From Paludibacteraceae bacterium (GTDB taxonomy: Bacteria > Bacteroidota > Bacteroidia > Bacteroidales > Paludibacteraceae), in NCBI GenBank assembly GCA_024401645.1, contig JAKSKR010000002.1:62001-126000 (forward strand): DNA of 64,000 bases, written 5' to 3'. Below, in pieces: positions 61,434 through 64,000 of the stretch. Each line of letters starts with the position of its first letter. Position 1 is the first letter of the stretch. The notes beneath the pieces are model-generated. The model ran no database searches. It had not been told where the DNA came from and saw only the letters and a list, made by a program, of their open reading frames with translations. The translations under genes were made by a program, and so were the position numbers.

Positions 61434-62354
61434 ATGAATAATACAAAGAAAACCGTAGTGTACATTCTAGGCCCAATTGACTTGTATGATGCGTACAAGG
61501 CTGGTAAACCCGTAAGGTGGGTGAAGATAGGGCAGACTGAAGTGAAAGCCACCACCGACAGCGAAAGTGCGGCAATTAGTAGATGCAAAGAGGTGTGTAA
61601 AACAGGCATGAGCGAGATATGCAGGGTTTTTGATCAATTCTCTTTCCCTACCAATGGAAAAGTGGACGACAAGATAAGAAGGAAACTTTATAGAATGTGT
61701 CCCGAATTGAAATTTTCCGACAATCTCGGTTGCTCTGATGAAAAGGCCATCATGCCTGGCAGTGAGTTTGTCTATGATGTTACATCGTCGCAAGTCAAGA
61801 ATGCCATTGTTGCGTATTCTTACGACATCTTGATGGCTGCATTGTCCGAAAGTCAAGGTGGGGCCAGCCTCGTTTACGAACAATTGAAGGATAATATGAG
61901 TTCCGTTGATGAGGACAATGTGGATGAGCAAGAAACCCGTTACACGAAATTTTGGGAGAAGGTGAACAAATTGTCGAACATGGATTTCCCGAACTATGGC
62001 CGGGCTTATGTGAAAAAGGTAAGCCGTCATATAGATTGCTTATATAAGGCGTCCTTCAACAAGAAAAACAATACAATGTATGTGGAGTTTGAGTCGTTCC
62101 GATGGAAAGAAAATAAGAAGGAGTCAAAGACTATGACCAAGTACCGTGACACCATACAAGCTGCCATAGACCAGAATCCTCCGGAATGTCAGTTTTTTGG
62201 ACAGGACCCATTGGTGGGCACCAAACGCAAGGACAAATGGTCGTGGCGTTCCGAGAGACAAATGAGCGATAACGAGGATGAAAACATCCAGTGGATTGCA
62301 GATACCATCAAACTGATGTGGAACTACTTCGAGAATTTGGATTTCAAAAAATAA
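61434..62354 (+). CDS. GIY-YIG-like (T5orf172/MUG113 type) protein
   Basis: A 306-residue protein. The N-terminal 120 residues resemble the diverged GIY-YIG nuclease branch: VVYILGPIDLYDAYKAGK in place of GIY, WVKIGQTEVK in place of YIG, an Arg (ISRCKEV) and a Glu in PGSEFVYDVTSSQ. The C-terminal 180 residues are helical and charged (LYKASFNKKNNTMYVEFESF) and not recognised. The gene lies next to a tetranucleotide repeat and behind a hairpin with a T run; a mobile or defence-type nuclease is likely. Catalytic competence is not certain because two of the usual residues differ. Confidence 0.6.
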   Translation: MNNTKKTVVYILGPIDLYDAYKAGKPVRWVKIGQTEVKATTDSESAAISRCKEVCKTGMSEICRVFDQFSFPTNGKVDDKIRRKLYRMCPELKFSDNLGCSDEKAIMPGSEFVYDVTSSQVKNAIVAYSYDILMAALSESQGGASLVYEQLKDNMSSVDEDNVDEQETRYTKFWEKVNKLSNMDFPNYGRAYVKKVSRHIDCLYKASFNKKNNTMYVEFESFRWKENKKESKTMTKYRDTIQAAIDQNPPECQFFGQDPLVGTKRKDKWSWRSERQMSDNEDENIQWIADTIKLMWNYFENLDFKK

Positions 62355-62361
62355 CAATATC

Positions 62362-62826
62362 ATGAGAAAAAGACTATTAACAACAACCGCCCTACTGTTA
62401 GGCTCGCTGTGTGCGAGTGCTGCCGTGCAGTACATGACAGTGGAGCAGAAGAGCGGGGCGAAGTACAGCTTCCTGTTGAAGGACAACCCCGTTGTCACCT
62501 ACCAGGGTGGCGAGTTGGTGGTGAACGGCAGTGCCAGCACCAGTTACGCGTTAGACGGCGTGAAGAACTACCATTTCACGGAAAGTGACTTGACTGGCGT
62601 GGAGACCACCGGTGTGGATATGCTGCGCATAACCACCGATGAGAACACTGTGCTTGTGGAGAATGCCCCAGCTGGCGCAAAAGTGGTGCTTGTGAATGCT
62701 GGCGGTGCAACCGTTGCTGTCGCAACAGCAGACCAAAGCGGCACAGCCACCATTTCGTTGCCATCTGTCAAGGGCGTGTATGCGCTGACGTTGGACAAGC
62801 AATCGTTCAAGCTAATCAGAAATTAA
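62362..62826 (+). CDS. Secreted protein with T9SS-like C-terminal segment
   Basis: A 154-residue protein with signal peptide (MRKRLLTTTALLLGSLCASA). A short N-terminal domain with YMTVEQKSGAKYSFLLKDNP resembles the start of the protein at 62857. From residue 85 the sequence (ENTVLVENAPAGAKVVLVNA, LPSVKGVYALTLDKQSFKLI) looks like a short Por-secretion-like C-terminal domain. It starts 8 bases after the GIY-YIG-like gene and 30 bases before the next, so the three may be co-transcribed. Function unknown. Confidence 0.68.
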   Translation: MRKRLLTTTALLLGSLCASAAVQYMTVEQKSGAKYSFLLKDNPVVTYQGGELVVNGSASTSYALDGVKNYHFTESDLTGVETTGVDMLRITTDENTVLVENAPAGAKVVLVNAGGATVAVATADQSGTATISLPSVKGVYALTLDKQSFKLIRN

Positions 62827-62856
62827 AACAAACAACAAACTAAAACAGGAAACAAC

Positions 62857-63660
62857 ATGAAGAAACTTATACTCTCATCATTAGCAATGGCATCGCTGGC
62901 GTTTGCAGCGAATGCGGTGACCAACATGTGCGTAAAGACCGCCGACGGCAAGGTGGTGAAATATGACGTGGAGAACGTCGCAGAAGTTTACTACGAGGAA
63001 ACTACCGAAACCCCAACCGACCAGGGCGTGACGGTTAGCGGCAAGGAAGGCATCTACACCTATGTAGACCTTGGCCTGGAGAGCGGCACCAAGTGGGCAA
63101 CCTACAACGTAGGTGCCACCAAACCTACCGAATATGGCGACTACTTCGCCTGGGGCGAGACCAAGCCGAAAGAGGACTACAGCTGGGAAACTTACAAGTG
63201 GTGCAATGGCGATGAAACCAGCCTGACAAAATACAACACAAAAAGCGATTACGGCACCGTAGACAACAAGAAGGTGTTGGATGCTGAAGATGACGCAGCC
63301 ACTGCGAACTGGGGCAGTGCATGGCGCATGCCGACACCGGTGGAACAGAGAGAGTTGCTAGAAGGTTGCGACTGGGAGTGGGTTGTGGACTTCAACGGCA
63401 GTGGCGTGAACGGCCAGTTGGGCACCTCTAAGAAGAACGGCAACACCATATTCCTGCCCGCCGCCGAGCTCTCTGGTTTTGAAGGGTTCGCTGCAAGCTC
63501 CTATTGTTCGTCTTTGCTCGATGAGGACATGCCGTACTACGTGTACCAACTCAGCTCCACCTGCTACTTGGACTACAGCTACTCGGACCACAACTACTTC
63601 GGCTGCAACGATAACGGCTACCGTGACAGAGCTCATAGCGTCCGTGCGGTTTTGAGATAG
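62857..63660 (+). CDS. Secreted FISUMP-domain protein
   Basis: A 267-residue protein with signal peptide (MKKLILSSLAMASLAFAANA), an N-terminal segment (NMCVKTADGKVVKYDVENVA) like that of the preceding protein, a Thr-rich linker and a FISUMP domain from about residue 68: TYVDLGLESGTKWATYNVGA, GDYFAWGETKPKEDYSWETY and RMPTPVEQRELLEGCDWEW. FISUMP domains are found on many Bacteroidetes and Fibrobacter surface proteins; a carbohydrate or matrix role is presumed. It ends 36 bases before the GC-rich hairpin region. Confidence 0.82.
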   Translation: MKKLILSSLAMASLAFAANAVTNMCVKTADGKVVKYDVENVAEVYYEETTETPTDQGVTVSGKEGIYTYVDLGLESGTKWATYNVGATKPTEYGDYFAWGETKPKEDYSWETYKWCNGDETSLTKYNTKSDYGTVDNKKVLDAEDDAATANWGSAWRMPTPVEQRELLEGCDWEWVVDFNGSGVNGQLGTSKKNGNTIFLPAAELSGFEGFAASSYCSSLLDEDMPYYVYQLSSTCYLDYSYSDHNYFGCNDNGYRDRAHSVRAVLR

Positions 63661-63823
63661 CGTCCATAGTCCCTCCCCGCAAGGCGGACCCAGCCGCCGA
63701 CCCAACCCACTCGGGTGGCTCCCAAGCCACCCGTAGCGCAGGGAGAACAGATGAATCGAACAAAGGAATAAATAATTAAAGATACAAATAATAAAGAGGA
63801 AAACATTTTTTCTCAATCAAGCC
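63661..63823 (+). other. Intergenic stretch with short GC-rich hairpins
   Basis: GGGTGGCT (63713-63720) and AGCCACCC (63725-63732) form an 8-base stem; two shorter palindromes lie nearby. The stretch is otherwise AT-rich from 63740. No gene is seen. Confidence 0.4.
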
Positions 63824-63858
63824 AAGGTGGCACTGCTCAACAGCGGTGCCGCCTTTTT
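63824..63858 (+). terminator. Hairpin with T run before the transposase fragment
   Basis: AAGGTGGCACTGCT and AGCGGTGCCGCCTT form a stem of 14 with two wobbles around caac, followed by six T. Confidence 0.7.
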
Positions 63859-64000
63859 TATGTACACCTTTACCAGAAATGGTTGAGGAAGTTCAAGCTT
63901 GAGGTCAGTATGACCGAGTCGTATGATCCGTATGCGAACGCTGTCGCAGAACGCGTCAACGGTATCCTTAAACAAGAGTTCCTATTGGAAGAGTACGACT
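63859..64000 (+). pseudogene. IS3-family transposase (OrfB) fragment, 5'-truncated, runs off window
   Basis: Reading from about 63859 (YVHLYQKWLRKFKLEVSMTE) continues YDPYANAVAERVNGILKQEF to the window end. The last segment is the conserved DDE-region of IS3/IS150-type transposases; the Glu of AERVNGI is the catalytic E. The upstream Asp-containing half and any OrfA are absent because a terminator hairpin begins just before. It is therefore a 5'-truncated copy; its 3' end lies beyond base 64000. Confidence 0.75.

Overview
The window reads as a chromosomal segment of a Bacteroidales bacterium, most likely Prevotella-like. The evidence is a set of gene families typical of that order (a GldM C-terminal-like protein, DUF4837, an LptE-like lipoprotein, DUF349 and DUF4197 proteins, FISUMP-domain proteins, a putative type IX sorting tail), many upstream boxes matching the Bacteroidetes -7 consensus TAnnTTTG, and few purine-rich ribosome binding sites. 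No rRNA or tRNA gene and no CRISPR array was recognised. Protein families are named from motifs read by eye; no database search was run.

Region 1 (about 960-15350) is an AT-rich accessory block that looks like a phage-defence island. On the minus strand lie an SMC/OLD-type ATPase and a small PD-(D/E)XK-like protein. Divergent from them are a small XRE regulator, an AIPR protein, an m5C DNA methyltransferase, a McrB-like GTPase and a McrC-like nuclease, together resembling the LlaJI class of GTP-dependent restriction systems. Shared repeats in the divergent promoter region suggest that one regulator may control both arms. Then come orphan or paired accessory genes: an 88-residue unknown, a GNAT protein overlapping an ASCH protein, a DUF2971 protein, a 61-residue unknown, and a two-gene unit whose second member has an ADP-ribosyltransferase-like start.

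Region 2 (about 15600-31300) is a mostly plus-strand housekeeping block: a PpiD-like periplasmic foldase, rlmN, a DUF4837 lipoprotein, pdxA, a sigma-54-type activator without a receiver domain, lptE, a TPR protein, secG, a MraY/WecA-like transferase, a patatin-like phospholipase, a DUF349 protein and an rRNA pseudouridine synthase with a long Gly/Tyr/Asn/Arg repeat tail at its N-terminus. One SAM methyltransferase lies on the other strand.

Region 3 (about 31300-57700) mixes core and surface genes: a Sel1-repeat protein with a SUKH-like tail, a glucosaminidase with two LysM modules, a His-rich Spy-like lipoprotein, DUF4197, a glycosyltransferase, a flavin reductase, a 3'-5' exonuclease, grpE-dnaJ, a 41-residue peptide gene next to a FISUMP lipoprotein, ApbE, trmD, a mechanosensitive channel, a small outer membrane barrel, an SMP-30 family lipoprotein, a second GldM C-terminal-like protein, an extended SDR, an M18 aminopeptidase, a large secreted duplicated protein and prfC. 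Strong hairpin terminators separate most units, and several of them are near-copies of one another.

Region 4 (57859-61087) is an arsenic or organoarsenical resistance cluster: arsR, then thioredoxin-like, ArsF-like, ArsG-like, arsenate reductase-like and ArsP-like permease genes. A matching TTYGTA-N4-TACGAA palindrome precedes both transcription units. Region 5 (61088-64000) holds a tetranucleotide repeat tract, a strong hairpin, a GIY-YIG-like protein, two secreted proteins with a related N-terminal segment, and a 5'-truncated IS3-family transposase that runs off the window end.
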